64,000 bases of DNA, taken from positions 36,079-100,078 of the forward strand of contig CAZQGE010000001.1 of the NCBI GenBank assembly GCA_964592815.1. The letters run 5' to 3'. Position 1 is the stretch's first letter; each line of letters starts with the position of its first letter. This document shows, one piece after another, positions 28,518 through 37,836 of the stretch. The notes beneath the pieces are model-generated. The model was not told the origin of the DNA. It ran no database searches and saw only the letters and a program-made list of their open reading frames with translations. This stretch comes from CAZQGE01 sp964592815. Its GTDB lineage: Bacteria; Bacillota; Clostridia; Christensenellales; CAG-917. The translations under genes and the position numbers were made by a program.

Positions 28518-29981
28518 ATGAACATTGGAGGCATTATCGGAGTTGTTATTGCTGCGTTAGTTTTGGGACTTATAATTTTTATGGTCATTCGAACCGCAAT
28601 GAACAAACCGCAAAAGATGGAAAAAGTCCAAATTGAATGCGCTGAAATTGATAAATCTTCTGCCGTACAACACTTGCAAGAAGCAATACGCATTAAAACG
28701 GTTTCTATGGTTGAGGAATACGTTGACAACACTCAACCTTTTTATGACTTTCAGGCTTGGCTTAAAAAGACTTATCCTTTGTTACATAAAAATTCAGAAC
28801 TTACAGTAATTGAAAATTTTAGTTTAATTTATCATATCAAAGGTAAAGACCCTTCACTAAAAGGTGGTTGTTATCTTGCGCATATTGACGTTGTACCCGC
28901 GCCGTCCGACGGTTGGGAGCACGAACCATTTGGCGGAGAATTGACTGAAGACGGATATATTTACGGCAGAGGTGCGCAAGATATGAAAGGACATATGATT
29001 GCGCTTTTGGAAGCCATTGAATTTCATTTGAAAAATGGCAAGCAATTCAATCGCGACCTCTATCTTTGTTTTGGACACGATGAAGAACCAGGCACATCGA
29101 CTAACGGCGCAAGCAGCATAGTAAGATATTTGAAAAACAAAGGCGTTGAAATGGAATTTGTCGTTGACGAAGGCGGAACTGTCTTAGATGGAAAATTGCT
29201 TGGGATACCGCATACTGTTGCGCTTATAGGCGCTTGCGAAAAAGGAAACGGCGACCTTGAATTGGTTGTGAAAAAATCTGGAGGACACGCCTCAAACCCA
29301 AAAAATCCAACGGCAGTCGGAGTTCTTTCAAAAGCCGTGTATAAAGTCGAATCTCATCCTATGAAAACCCGCTGGACAAATATGTCAAAAGAAATGTTGC
29401 GTTCGCTTTCGCCATACTGCAACCCTGTGTTCAAATTTGTTTTTACAAACCGCGACATATTAAGTCCATTGCTCAAATTTATTTTGACAAAAGCAGCACC
29501 TATGACAAACGCTTTGGTGAGAACAACTTTTGCACCAACAATGCTTTGGGGTTCAGATGCAAGAAACGTAATTCCGACAGAAGTCAAGGCAAACATAAAC
29601 TATCGTATGATAACGGGTGAAACTGCTGATGACGTAAAAAAATATCTTGAAAAACTTTTAGGAAAACAAGTTGAAGTAAATCTTCTTGCATATTCCAATC
29701 CCTCGCCAGAAGCGGACGTTCATTGCTCAGCTTATCAAAACATATCAAAGAGCATAACTGAAGTTTTTGATGATATCGTGGTTGCGCCATATCCGTTTAT
29801 AGCCGCATCTGACGCAAGGTTCTACAATCCGTTAACTGACAACGTGTTCCGCTTTGGACCTTTCATCAACAGCTTGGACGACCAAGCAAGAATACACGGC
29901 AGAAACGAAAGATTACACGTTGACCAACTTGAAAAAGCAATTCAATTCTTTGTAAAATGCTTTGACAACACTTTGAACTAA
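28518..29981 (+). CDS. Membrane-anchored M20 family metallopeptidase, PM20D1-like
   Basis: The 487-residue protein has an N-terminal membrane helix (about residues 4-27) followed by a di-metal M20 hydrolase. Metal and catalytic motifs are seen in order: AHIDVVP (H, D), YGRGAQDMKG (bridging Asp), GHDEEPG (Glu-Glu), VDEGG and SDARFYNPL near the C-terminus. The segment APSDGWEHEPFGGE resembles the carboxypeptidase PM20D1 subgroup, whose mammalian member makes and cleaves N-acyl amino acids; bacterial members are mostly uncharacterised. An AGGTGA site and a good promoter precede it and a terminator follows. The membrane helix suggests work at the membrane, but the side is not certain. Confidence 0.88.
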   Translation: MNIGGIIGVVIAALVLGLIIFMVIRTAMNKPQKMEKVQIECAEIDKSSAVQHLQEAIRIKTVSMVEEYVDNTQPFYDFQAWLKKTYPLLHKNSELTVIENFSLIYHIKGKDPSLKGGCYLAHIDVVPAPSDGWEHEPFGGELTEDGYIYGRGAQDMKGHMIALLEAIEFHLKNGKQFNRDLYLCFGHDEEPGTSTNGASSIVRYLKNKGVEMEFVVDEGGTVLDGKLLGIPHTVALIGACEKGNGDLELVVKKSGGHASNPKNPTAVGVLSKAVYKVESHPMKTRWTNMSKEMLRSLSPYCNPVFKFVFTNRDILSPLLKFILTKAAPMTNALVRTTFAPTMLWGSDARNVIPTEVKANINYRMITGETADDVKKYLEKLLGKQVEVNLLAYSNPSPEADVHCSAYQNISKSITEVFDDIVVAPYPFIAASDARFYNPLTDNVFRFGPFINSLDDQARIHGRNERLHVDQLEKAIQFFVKCFDNTLN

Positions 29982-30013
29982 TAAATTTCAACATTATTGC
30001 AAAAAAATAACTT

Positions 30014-30039
30014 AAAACCGAGTTTTCAAACTCGGTTTT
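30014..30039 (+). terminator. Terminator of the M20 peptidase gene
   Basis: A near-perfect inverted repeat with AACCGAG/CTCGGTT arms follows the stop codon by about 30 nt and ends in a T-rich tract. Confidence 0.85.
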
Positions 30040-30167
30040 CTTGTGCGTAATTTTGCGTCAAATACAACAATTAGTAGCTGTAAAAAAAATTGTTATAATT
30101 ACTTGAAAATATAATTATAGCGTGTTAAACTTACTTTCCGTGCACAAAAGAAATGAGGAGAAAAACA

Positions 30168-30710
30168 ATGCCAAACAACACAGATAACAGCTTAACACCC
30201 TTAGATAGTAAGGTTCAAAAACTGATTATCCTTTTTGTGTTTGAAAAAATGGCTATTCCACTTTCTGAAAGCACGGTTTTGGACGTTTGCAGTTCGGATA
30301 ATAATTGGCTTACATATATGGAGTGCAAGCAATTCCTTTCGGAACTTGTTGAAACAAACTTGCTTTATCGTGTTCCAAAAAGCGAGTGCTTAAACATTAC
30401 CCAAGACGGGGTAAGTTGCTTATCGTTATTCTTTACACGTATTCCGTCGTCAATTCGTGATGAAATTTCCGATTATTCGCGTGAAAACAGAATGCGATTC
30501 AAAAAGCGTCAATCATATTTTTGCGATTATACAAAAAACAATGACGGTTCTTATACTGTAATTATGAAAATCAACAACGATATTTCCACTTTGATGGAAC
30601 TTAAAATGGTTGTTGCAAACAGACAGCTTGCAAAATATCTATACAAAAGTTGGGTTGATAAAGCAAGCCAAACTTATGCAATGCTTTACGACACGTTGCT
30701 TGACTGGTAA
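30168..30710 (+). CDS. DUF4364 family winged-helix protein
   Basis: The 180-residue protein matches the clostridial DUF4364 family: an N-terminal winged-helix-like region (about 10-90, including NWLTYMECKQFLSELVE) and a mixed C-terminal domain. It may be a transcriptional regulator, but its target is not known. I start at ATG 30168 because AGGAGAA lies 4-5 nt upstream. The first in-frame ATG (30153) overlaps that ribosome binding site. It is a single gene flanked by terminators on both sides. Confidence 0.85.
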   Translation: MPNNTDNSLTPLDSKVQKLIILFVFEKMAIPLSESTVLDVCSSDNNWLTYMECKQFLSELVETNLLYRVPKSECLNITQDGVSCLSLFFTRIPSSIRDEISDYSRENRMRFKKRQSYFCDYTKNNDGSYTVIMKINNDISTLMELKMVVANRQLAKYLYKSWVDKASQTYAMLYDTLLDW

Positions 30711-30766
30711 ACAACTTTGCGCATATTTGCAACTATCAAAATTGCCAACAAAAATACTTTTGAAAC

Positions 30767-30799
30767 AAAAAAACAGCTTACAATCGAGCTGTTTTTTAT
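30767..30799 (+). terminator. Terminator of the DUF4364 gene (possibly bidirectional)
   Basis: An 11-bp stem (30768-30778 with 30787-30797), core ACAGCT/AGCTGT, is flanked by A and T runs. It sits between the convergent DUF4364 and dehydrogenase genes and can act both ways. Confidence 0.87.
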
Positions 30800-30869
30800 A
30801 TTTTGAATTACATTTCAAACTTATTGATATTTTACCATTTGATTTTAAGTTGTTGACAACAATTTGTCA

Positions 30870-31850
30870 TCAATCAAATTCAACCAAAATCTTATTGTAT
30901 TTGTACGGATATTTCTCGCATTCCTCAAACACAGGTTGCAATTCCTCAAAATTCACGCTTTTATTTATTATTCCCTCAGTTTTGATGATTTCGTTTGCCA
31001 AAATATTTATAGCAGACGACATTTCACCATATCCGTTTGAAATACCTTTTACAGTCAAGTTTTTACGCAAAAGAATTTCAGCGTCAATCTCATGTTTTAT
31101 TGCGGATGCATATCCACTTATCACGACTTCTCCGCCGTCCTTGACCAATCTTACAGCGTTGTTCAAACTAATTCCGTCGCCAACGTAAATGACGTATTCG
31201 CTTTTACGTCCAGCGGTAATTTCCTCTACGCGTCTTTCCAAATTGTCTAAAGTGGTATTAAGCGTATAATACACTCCCCAATTTTCAGCCAATTTAAGTT
31301 TGTCTGCATCAAAGTCAACCAAAATAGGCACCATTTGATAATATACGGCAAGTTGAGCAACAATCAACCCTAGCGTACTTGCGCCAACAACCACAATATA
31401 ATCGCCCTTTTCGCATTCAATTTCTGTGAACACTTTAAGTGCCATTGCAATATATTCTGCAAAGATAGCGTCGTTATCAGAAATTCCATCTGGCAAGACA
31501 TAAACATTTTCAGTAGGCAAACAGCAAAAATCTGAAAGCAGTCCGTCAGTATCAACGCCCATTGTAAGCACTCTTTTGCTTCCAAAAATCTCTTTTGCCA
31601 CAAATGGACTTACTACCACACGCGCACCCATTTTCAAACCGCTGCTTTCTTCCGCTTCAGAAACATACCCTATCGCAGAGTGTCCTGGGACTTTGATTAT
31701 TTGATTGCCAATATTCTGCATAAAATAGTTGACGTCGGTAGAAGAAATTGCAATTTTGGAAAGTTTAATCTTCACTTGATTTTCTTCACGGTGAAGTGTC
31801 TTTTCCACAATCTTCATATTTGTCGCATTTTCTATTTCCCAAGTTTTCAT
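30870..31850 (-). CDS. Medium-chain dehydrogenase/reductase-like protein lacking zinc-ligand residues
   Basis: The 326-residue protein has the fold pattern of zinc-type alcohol/polyol dehydrogenases: a GroES-like N-terminal half, a Rossmann segment (VVVGASTLGLIVAQLA, about 149-164) and the DGGEVVISGY strand. The usual catalytic-site CGxD is SSTD here and the GHE motif is GHSAIG, so the Cys and Glu ligands are gone. The four-cysteine structural zinc loop is also absent. It may work without zinc like quinone reductases, or bind a ligand without catalysis. It lies 72 nt downstream of rng on the same strand; no SD stronger than AGAGGA is seen. Confidence 0.8.
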   Translation of the reverse strand: MKTWEIENATNMKIVEKTLHREENQVKIKLSKIAISSTDVNYFMQNIGNQIIKVPGHSAIGYVSEAEESSGLKMGARVVVSPFVAKEIFGSKRVLTMGVDTDGLLSDFCCLPTENVYVLPDGISDNDAIFAEYIAMALKVFTEIECEKGDYIVVVGASTLGLIVAQLAVYYQMVPILVDFDADKLKLAENWGVYYTLNTTLDNLERRVEEITAGRKSEYVIYVGDGISLNNAVRLVKDGGEVVISGYASAIKHEIDAEILLRKNLTVKGISNGYGEMSSAINILANEIIKTEGIINKSVNFEELQPVFEECEKYPYKYNKILVEFD

Positions 31851-31922
31851 ATATATCCTCTGATAAGTATTTTATCACAAAAGCTCAAGTATATCAAGTT
31901 TTTAGATTTGACTGGTAAAACC

Positions 31923-33398
31923 TCAATAAGTAAGCATCTTTGCGTATGGAGGCAAAGATAAAATCTTTTTGTTGCTCCCTGAAATGTCAAACTGGTCGCG
32001 ATTCAAGCTGTTATCTGCCAAAAAATATACTCTGTTATGTTTCCATAAATTTTGCGCTTCATTATACATTATATTTGTTTCAAAAATTTTGTCGCAAATT
32101 TCCGGGTTCACTCTCACCAAAAGCGTATCGGGACGCTTTTTGATAAAGTAATCAATCATTTCATCTCGCAGAATAAATATCAACTGTTCAGAACTAATTA
32201 CATATCCGCCCATACAGGAAGTGCAAGGCGTCAACATAAAATTATCCACAGGGAGATTAGCCTTTTTTCTTGTCAGCTCAACAAGACCTAAGTTTGTCAT
32301 AGAAACAACGGTGGTTTTAAGTCTATCCTTTTTGAGGTTATTTCTTAAAAATTCAACCACTTCTTCCTTATGCCCTTCGTCTGTCATATCAATAAAGTCG
32401 ATGATAACAATTCCACTTATATTTCTAACACGCAACTGCTTTGCAATTTCTTGCGCCGCCAACATATTGGTTTTGTAAACAGTATCTTCCAAATCTTTTG
32501 TGCCTACAAATCGCCCTGTGTTAACGTCAATTACAGTCAATGCCTCAGTTTTATCAATAACCAAATATGCTCCATTTTCCAAATCGACACGGCGGCTTGC
32601 AAGGTTGTTTATTTGCTGGCTAAGTCCATAATGCGCCATAATATTGCGTTCACCGTAATATACTTCAATTTTTGCTTCGCCAACTTTTCCGTCTAAATGA
32701 TGAGCTACTCTTGGTTCATTGACGACAATGCTTTCCACGTCCTCGCTGAACGTGTCGCGTATTGCCCTTTCAAGCAACATTGCGTCCTTAAAAACAGCAG
32801 AGCAAGTTTCTGTGCGATAATAATCCATTTGGATTTTTTCCCAAAGCCTTACAAGTTTGTCGGCTTCAACAATTAAGTCTTCATCGCTTGCGCGGTCGGC
32901 GGCGGAGCGCACAATAAAGCCCATATTTGGAGGCGCAATGCTATGAACAAAGTCCTCAAGATAATTTCTGCGCTCCTCATTTTCAATTTTTCTGGAAACT
33001 CCAATAAAACTTGAACGAGGCAACAAAACAAGAAAATAACCAGGCAACGTAATGTCGGTGGTAAGTCTTGCGCCTTTCATTCCAAACTGTTCTTTGACAA
33101 CCTGACACATAATAACATCTCCAGGACTTACGTTCAAAGTTTGTTGGTCACGCTTAGGATTAACTTTGCCATTGTCCACAAGCGAGTCGCCTGTATAAAG
33201 AAATCCGTTGCGTTGTAATCCAATGTTAACAAAGGCGGCTTTCATACCAGACAAAACGTTTTCGACTTTGCCCTTGTAAATATTGCCTACAAGTTCTCGC
33301 ATAGAAGCTCGTTCAACCGAAAAATCAATAAGTTCTCCGTCTTCACTCAAAGCAACTCGCACGCAATTAGGGTTGTAATCAATAAAAAGTTTCTTCAT
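31923..33398 (-). CDS. rng: Ribonuclease G/E family protein
   Basis: The 491-residue enzyme is an endoribonuclease of the RNase E/G family that processes rRNA and mRNA. An S1-like RNA-binding domain (about 35-125, GNIYKGKVENVLSGMKAAFV) is followed by the catalytic DNase I-like region with the metal aspartates in IDVNTGRFVG and IVIIDFIDM, and the zinc-link motif CTSCMGG. Length fits RNase G, without the long E tail. It ends a four-gene set with ROK, TIGR03960-like and TIGR03936-like genes, 21 nt after the latter. Such sets usually continue into rplU-rpmA, which are absent here. Confidence 0.95.
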   Translation of the reverse strand: MKKLFIDYNPNCVRVALSEDGELIDFSVERASMRELVGNIYKGKVENVLSGMKAAFVNIGLQRNGFLYTGDSLVDNGKVNPKRDQQTLNVSPGDVIMCQVVKEQFGMKGARLTTDITLPGYFLVLLPRSSFIGVSRKIENEERRNYLEDFVHSIAPPNMGFIVRSAADRASDEDLIVEADKLVRLWEKIQMDYYRTETCSAVFKDAMLLERAIRDTFSEDVESIVVNEPRVAHHLDGKVGEAKIEVYYGERNIMAHYGLSQQINNLASRRVDLENGAYLVIDKTEALTVIDVNTGRFVGTKDLEDTVYKTNMLAAQEIAKQLRVRNISGIVIIDFIDMTDEGHKEEVVEFLRNNLKKDRLKTTVVSMTNLGLVELTRKKANLPVDNFMLTPCTSCMGGYVISSEQLIFILRDEMIDYFIKKRPDTLLVRVNPEICDKIFETNIMYNEAQNLWKHNRVYFLADNSLNRDQFDISGSNKKILSLPPYAKMLTY

Positions 33399-33419
33399 AT
33401 ATATCTCACAAATTTTAAT

Positions 33420-34070
33420 TCAAAACCCAATAATCTTGTTTTCTAAAGCCACGTCAACGTCCAAATATTCGTCTTCAAACAATATATATTGCTTTGTTTT
33501 CAAAACGTCAGTCAATGATAGGTCTCTTTGAAAATCACAATTGATTTGTCCTATAACTCTGTCAGGTCTTAGATTATTGTTTCCAGACGCAAGCCTAAGC
33601 CCCAGTTTACCCGAGCTATTAAACACGTCGAAAATTTTGTTTCCTATGTCATCGGTTACAGTTTCACCTTTAACCAAGAAAGTAGCAATGTACTTAGACA
33701 TAGGTTTTATGTTTATACCTTCGTATGAAGTGTCCAAGACATAATCTGCTGCCACAATTTTGCCTTGAAGTTTTGGTTCTTTTTCAACATAAAATGCTTT
33801 GACAGCTTTCAAATCGTCCGTAACGCTCGCATTAAATCTTAACAGGGCTTCGTTTGGGCTCAATTCGGTATTTATGCTTATGTACTCCGAAACAGAGCCT
33901 ATGCCTAACACAGAAGGTGGAGAAAAGAAAAGCAATGGATGCGGATTAAATCCTTCTGAAAATTTGACAGGTATTTCTGCGCGCCTAACAATAAGCTCCA
34001 TATTGCGGAGAACGTCTATATGCGAAACAAATTTCATTCCGCCTAATTTTTGGTATTTTAGAACTATCAT
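33420..34070 (-). CDS. Radical SAM-linked protein, TIGR03936/DUF2344 family
   Basis: The 216-residue protein matches the small DUF2344 family always found beside, or fused to, the TIGR03960 radical SAM protein. Typical is the N-terminus KYQKLGGMKFVSHIDVLR and the EGFNPHPLLFFSPP segment. Its function is unknown; an RNA or tRNA/rRNA-modification role is often guessed from the association with RNase G and ribosomal genes. I start at ATG 34070; another ATG at 34079 is possible, and both overlap the end of the radical SAM gene, which implies coupling. Confidence 0.88.
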   Translation of the reverse strand: MIVLKYQKLGGMKFVSHIDVLRNMELIVRRAEIPVKFSEGFNPHPLLFFSPPSVLGIGSVSEYISINTELSPNEALLRFNASVTDDLKAVKAFYVEKEPKLQGKIVAADYVLDTSYEGINIKPMSKYIATFLVKGETVTDDIGNKIFDVFNSSGKLGLRLASGNNNLRPDRVIGQINCDFQRDLSLTDVLKTKQYILFEDEYLDVDVALENKIIGF

Positions 34071-35830
34071 ATTGTGCATTTCCCCAACTTATTTGCTCCG
34101 CAACCGTTGCAGCTTTCACGACAGCTTTTTGTTGTAACACCTAAATATCCCAATTTTCTTTCATTCAAAAGGTAGTCTTTTGACACGCCTATGTCAATAA
34201 AGTCCCAAGCAAGCGGTTTTGTGGTGTCGTGAGCAGAGGTATATTCATTCATATCCAATCCGTTATCCGCAAACGCTTGTTGCCAAACGTCCCAGTTAAA
34301 ATATTCAGTCCAACCGTCGAATTTTGCGCCTAAGCGGTACGCTGTTTCAATGACGGCAGACTGTCTTCTGTCGCCTCTTGCCAACGCCCCTTCAATAACA
34401 GACGTTTCTGCGCCGTGCCACGAAAAATTTACACCTTTTATATTACGCAACAAACCTCGCAAATAATTTTGACGTCTAAGCATTTCGTCAAACGAAATTT
34501 GAGCTTCCCATTGAAACGGAGTTGACGGCTTTGGAATAAAAACCGCGCAACTCACAGAAATATTCAAATATCTTTTGGGGCGCATTTCCTTGTGCATAGT
34601 TTTAAGTCTTTGGCAAATCTCTGCAATTCCGTCCAAGTCTTCATCGGTTTCAGTTGGCAACCCTAGCATAAAATACAGCTTAATTGAATCATATCCCGCT
34701 TCAAAAGCAACAGATATTTTGTCAATTTCCTGCTCGCTTACATTTTTATTTATTACATTTCTAAGCCTTTGCGTCCCTGCCTCGGGAGCAAAGGTTAAAG
34801 AACTTTTTCTTGACTGCGCCGCCATTTCTGGCTTAAAAGAACTTATACGCAAACTTGGCAACGCTAAATTTACATTGTTTTGCTTGCAAAACTCACCTAG
34901 ATTTTGCTCTAGTTTTTCAAGTTCGCTATAATCACTTGTAGAAAGTGAACAAAGCGACAACTCGCCGAAACCCGTGTTTTTTATGGAATTTATGCCAAGT
35001 TCACACAACCTTTTTGCGCTTCTTTCTCTAATTGGTCGATAATAAAACCCAGCTTGACAAAATCTACAACCACTTGCGCAACCCCGATAAAGTTCAAGCG
35101 TAGTCCTATCGTGGACAATCTCTATGTTAGAAACCAACGGTTTTTCGGGAAAAGGCGTATTTTCAAAGTCTTTTACAACCGCTTTTTTTATAATTTCATT
35201 TTCTTTGAGCAAAAGAGGCACGTACACCCCTTGTATATTTTTCACTTTTTCAAGTATTTCGAGTTTGCTCCACCCTTTTTCCTTGCCTTCCGAAACCACT
35301 TTAAGCAATTCTAAATCAGCTTCCTCGCCTTCTCCAATTACAATACAGTCAAAAAAATTGGCGAATGGTTCAGGGTTTACAGCGCACGGTCCACCTGCAA
35401 TCAAGATTGGGTATTCTTCACCTCTATCTTTTGCATAAAAAGGAATGCCTGCCAAGTCAAGCATATAAAGTATGTTTGTATATAAAAGTTCAAATTGAAT
35501 TGAAAAACCTAACACGTCAAAATTTCTAAGCGGAGTTTTTGTTTCAAGCGAGTAAAGCGGAATGTCGTTTTCACGCATCTTTCTACTCATATCAGGCCAA
35601 GGCGCATAACATCTTTCGGCAATAAATTCAGGTTCAGAGTTTATGATATGGTATAAAATTTGAACGCCTAAATTGCTCATTCCAATTTCATAAACATCAG
35701 GAAAACAAAAGCAAAACTTAGCCTTTGCAGATTTTGTCATATCGGGAGTATTCCACTCTCCGCCTATATACCTAGCAGGTTTTTCCACATAAGGCAAAAT
35801 TTTGTCTATCTTTTTTTTCAAATTGGTCAC
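34067..35830 (-). CDS. Radical SAM protein with B12-binding-like N-terminal domain, TIGR03960 family
   Basis: The 587-residue protein has an N-terminal B12-binding-like Rossmann region (about 40-200), a radical SAM core with CASGCRFC (three cysteines for the 4Fe-4S cluster that cleaves S-adenosylmethionine, about 251-258) and a C-terminal cysteine cluster (CRESCNGCGANKLGKC). This is the TIGR03960/YgiQ-like arrangement. Reaction and substrate are unknown for the family. It starts 1 nt after the ROK gene and overlaps the DUF2344 partner, so the three are one operon with rng. Confidence 0.92.
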   Translation of the reverse strand: MTNLKKKIDKILPYVEKPARYIGGEWNTPDMTKSAKAKFCFCFPDVYEIGMSNLGVQILYHIINSEPEFIAERCYAPWPDMSRKMRENDIPLYSLETKTPLRNFDVLGFSIQFELLYTNILYMLDLAGIPFYAKDRGEEYPILIAGGPCAVNPEPFANFFDCIVIGEGEEADLELLKVVSEGKEKGWSKLEILEKVKNIQGVYVPLLLKENEIIKKAVVKDFENTPFPEKPLVSNIEIVHDRTTLELYRGCASGCRFCQAGFYYRPIRERSAKRLCELGINSIKNTGFGELSLCSLSTSDYSELEKLEQNLGEFCKQNNVNLALPSLRISSFKPEMAAQSRKSSLTFAPEAGTQRLRNVINKNVSEQEIDKISVAFEAGYDSIKLYFMLGLPTETDEDLDGIAEICQRLKTMHKEMRPKRYLNISVSCAVFIPKPSTPFQWEAQISFDEMLRRQNYLRGLLRNIKGVNFSWHGAETSVIEGALARGDRRQSAVIETAYRLGAKFDGWTEYFNWDVWQQAFADNGLDMNEYTSAHDTTKPLAWDFIDIGVSKDYLLNERKLGYLGVTTKSCRESCNGCGANKLGKCTI

Positions 35831-35831
35831 G

Positions 35832-36782
35832 TTAAATCTCCATTGTCAAAGCAGCGGCTCCAACAATTCCCGCATCGTTTTTAAGTTCCGCGGCAACCAC
35901 CTTAATTTTGGGATTAAACTTTGCACCATAAACGTTTTTGGACACATATCTTTGCAGCGGCAAAATTAGTTTGTCGCCTTCTTTTGAAATGCCTCCGCCA
36001 ATGATTATTATTTCAGGATAAAAGATATTCGCCAAATTAACAAGTCCTGTCCCTAAATATTTGATATATCTCTTAAACGTCGAAATCGCAGCTTTATCAT
36101 CACATTCCATAGCCTTAAACAGCGTTTTTCCGTCAAGACCGTCTTTTTTTATAATTTCATTCAAAATGCTTTCGGGGTGTTTTTGTGCGGTTTTTTGAGT
36201 TTGTTCAATCAATGCCGTCGTTGAAGCATAAGCCTCAAAGTGACCCTTTTTGCCACAACCGCATTCCACTCCGCCTATGTTTATTGTTATATGTCCACCT
36301 TCAGCTCCAGCAGAGCGGTTGCCTCTGAGCAATCTTCCGTCAACAATAATACCTGTGCCAATTCCTGTGCCAACAGTAACAAGCAAAACGTCCTTAGCGC
36401 CCTTTGCCGCGCCGAAATATGTTTCACCAAGCACAGCGCAATTTGCGTCGTTTGAAATTTTTATATTTTTAATCCTTGTCTTTTCTTTAAGCACCTTTAC
36501 CACAGGTGTCCTTATCATATTTATATTGCAACAATAACGAACCTCGCCTTTTTCATCATAAACCGAACCAGGAAAACCAAGGCCAACTCCACTTATATCT
36601 TCCACTTTTAACGATGTTTCTTCAATAATAGAATTCACCATTTTTGCGATGTCATCTATAATTTGTAGTCCGTCTTTGTTTGTATCTGTAACAATGGTTT
36701 TTCTTGCACTTATCTTTCCATATTCGTCCAGAAGCGCACATTTTATGCTCATTCCGCCGACGTCTATACCAATATAATTCAT
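35832..36782 (-). CDS. ROK family sugar kinase (glucokinase-like)
   Basis: The 316-residue protein would phosphorylate glucose or another hexose with ATP. It has the N-terminal phosphate loop DVGGMSIKCALL, the TVGTGIGTG loop, the sugar-contact EGGHITI and the zinc-binding ECGCGKKGHFEAYAS motif (one His and three Cys) of ROK kinases. No DNA-binding N-terminal domain is present, so it is an enzyme and not an NagC/XylR-type repressor. Length is usual. AGGAGA precedes the ATG. It is the first gene of the operon with the radical SAM pair and rng. Confidence 0.9.
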   Translation of the reverse strand: MNYIGIDVGGMSIKCALLDEYGKISARKTIVTDTNKDGLQIIDDIAKMVNSIIEETSLKVEDISGVGLGFPGSVYDEKGEVRYCCNINMIRTPVVKVLKEKTRIKNIKISNDANCAVLGETYFGAAKGAKDVLLVTVGTGIGTGIIVDGRLLRGNRSAGAEGGHITINIGGVECGCGKKGHFEAYASTTALIEQTQKTAQKHPESILNEIIKKDGLDGKTLFKAMECDDKAAISTFKRYIKYLGTGLVNLANIFYPEIIIIGGGISKEGDKLILPLQRYVSKNVYGAKFNPKIKVVAAELKNDAGIVGAAALTMEI

Positions 36783-36913
36783 AACTATCTCCTGATAAAA
36801 TGTTTTTACACTTCTAGCTTATATATAGATAGTATTTTATCAATTTGACTACACAAAGTCAACTTAATATAACTTAGCCGTTTATTAACAAAGATACATT
36901 TATCAAAATTATG

Positions 36914-36942
36914 AAAAAAGCCAATGTTCAAATCGGTTTTTA
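36914..36942 (-). terminator. Terminator after the M50 protease gene
   Basis: A CCGAT/ATTGG stem (36921-36925 with 36932-36936) is followed on the minus strand by a run of six T. It separates the min/spoIVFB-like unit from the ROK operon. Confidence 0.65.
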
Positions 36943-36969
36943 CTTTCTTCTTTAATTGGTTCCAAATAT

Positions 36970-37836
36970 TTATAATTTTTCCATATTTTCAGCTTTAAGA
37001 TTGTTTTCAAGCAAAATATGCTTATTATACGCTTTGCCTATTTCTACGCTCAATTTGTTTGATAGCGCAAGTTCTTTCAACTGTGCTTCGCTTAATTGAA
37101 ACAACTCTTTATCTTTATCCATAACAACAAATTCTGTTTCCGACAACGTGGAAACGTGATGGTAGCATCTTAAAATTGGCGTATTAGGGCTGATTTTAAT
37201 TACCTTTTTTTCAACTCCTATTTCATAGTTTTTGCTTGATGAGTCTAAAATGCTTATATACATTTCCTTATTTGCGCCAAATAGTGCGCCATACAACAAA
37301 AACAACGCTGACAAACCAAACGTATAATTGATTTTGGAAAAAGCTGAGGCAATAAATAATCCCAAAAATATAAAGCTGATTATCACCCCGCCAAGTTTAA
37401 GCCATTTAACAGCTTTTATCTTATTTTTTGCAAAACCTAATATTACACGAGAACCGTCTAATGGATATACTGGCAACAAATTAAACAGCGCAAGCGACAT
37501 ATTTGCGTAAAAAAAGTCTATCGAATAATTATAAAAAGCAGGTGATAGCCACCAAACCCCCAGCAAAAGCAAAGCCGTCAGCAAATTGACAACAGGTCCA
37601 CCCAATCCAATAATCACACTTGAAACGCGGTCGAATCGGTCAACGGTGCTCATAAGCGCACCATAAGGCATAATCACAACCTCTTTAAGCACGTATCCCC
37701 GTGCTTTTGCTGCCAACGAATGTCCGGTTTCGTGCAACACAAGCGCAAGCATTGCCCACAATAGGGCAAATGCTCGCCCCGTTGCAATCAAAAACAAGAC
37801 AAGCACAAAAAAAAGAGGATTGATTTTTATCTTCAT
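36970..37836 (-). CDS. Site-2-type M50 metalloprotease, SpoIVFB-like
   Basis: The 288-residue integral membrane protease has HETGH (zinc ligands and catalytic Glu, about 37-41) and the third-ligand motif YPLDGSRVI (about 125-133) with 5-6 membrane segments, then a soluble C-terminal domain (about 195-288) in the CBS-like position. In Bacillus, SpoIVFB cleaves pro-sigma-K during sporulation. The place after minD-minE matches the spoIVFB locus of other Firmicutes. ATG 37836 overlaps the stop of the 84-residue gene by one base. The substrate here is unknown. Confidence 0.9.
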   Translation of the reverse strand: MKIKINPLFFVLVLFLIATGRAFALLWAMLALVLHETGHSLAAKARGYVLKEVVIMPYGALMSTVDRFDRVSSVIIGLGGPVVNLLTALLLLGVWWLSPAFYNYSIDFFYANMSLALFNLLPVYPLDGSRVILGFAKNKIKAVKWLKLGGVIISFIFLGLFIASAFSKINYTFGLSALFLLYGALFGANKEMYISILDSSSKNYEIGVEKKVIKISPNTPILRCYHHVSTLSETEFVVMDKDKELFQLSEAQLKELALSNKLSVEIGKAYNKHILLENNLKAENMEKL

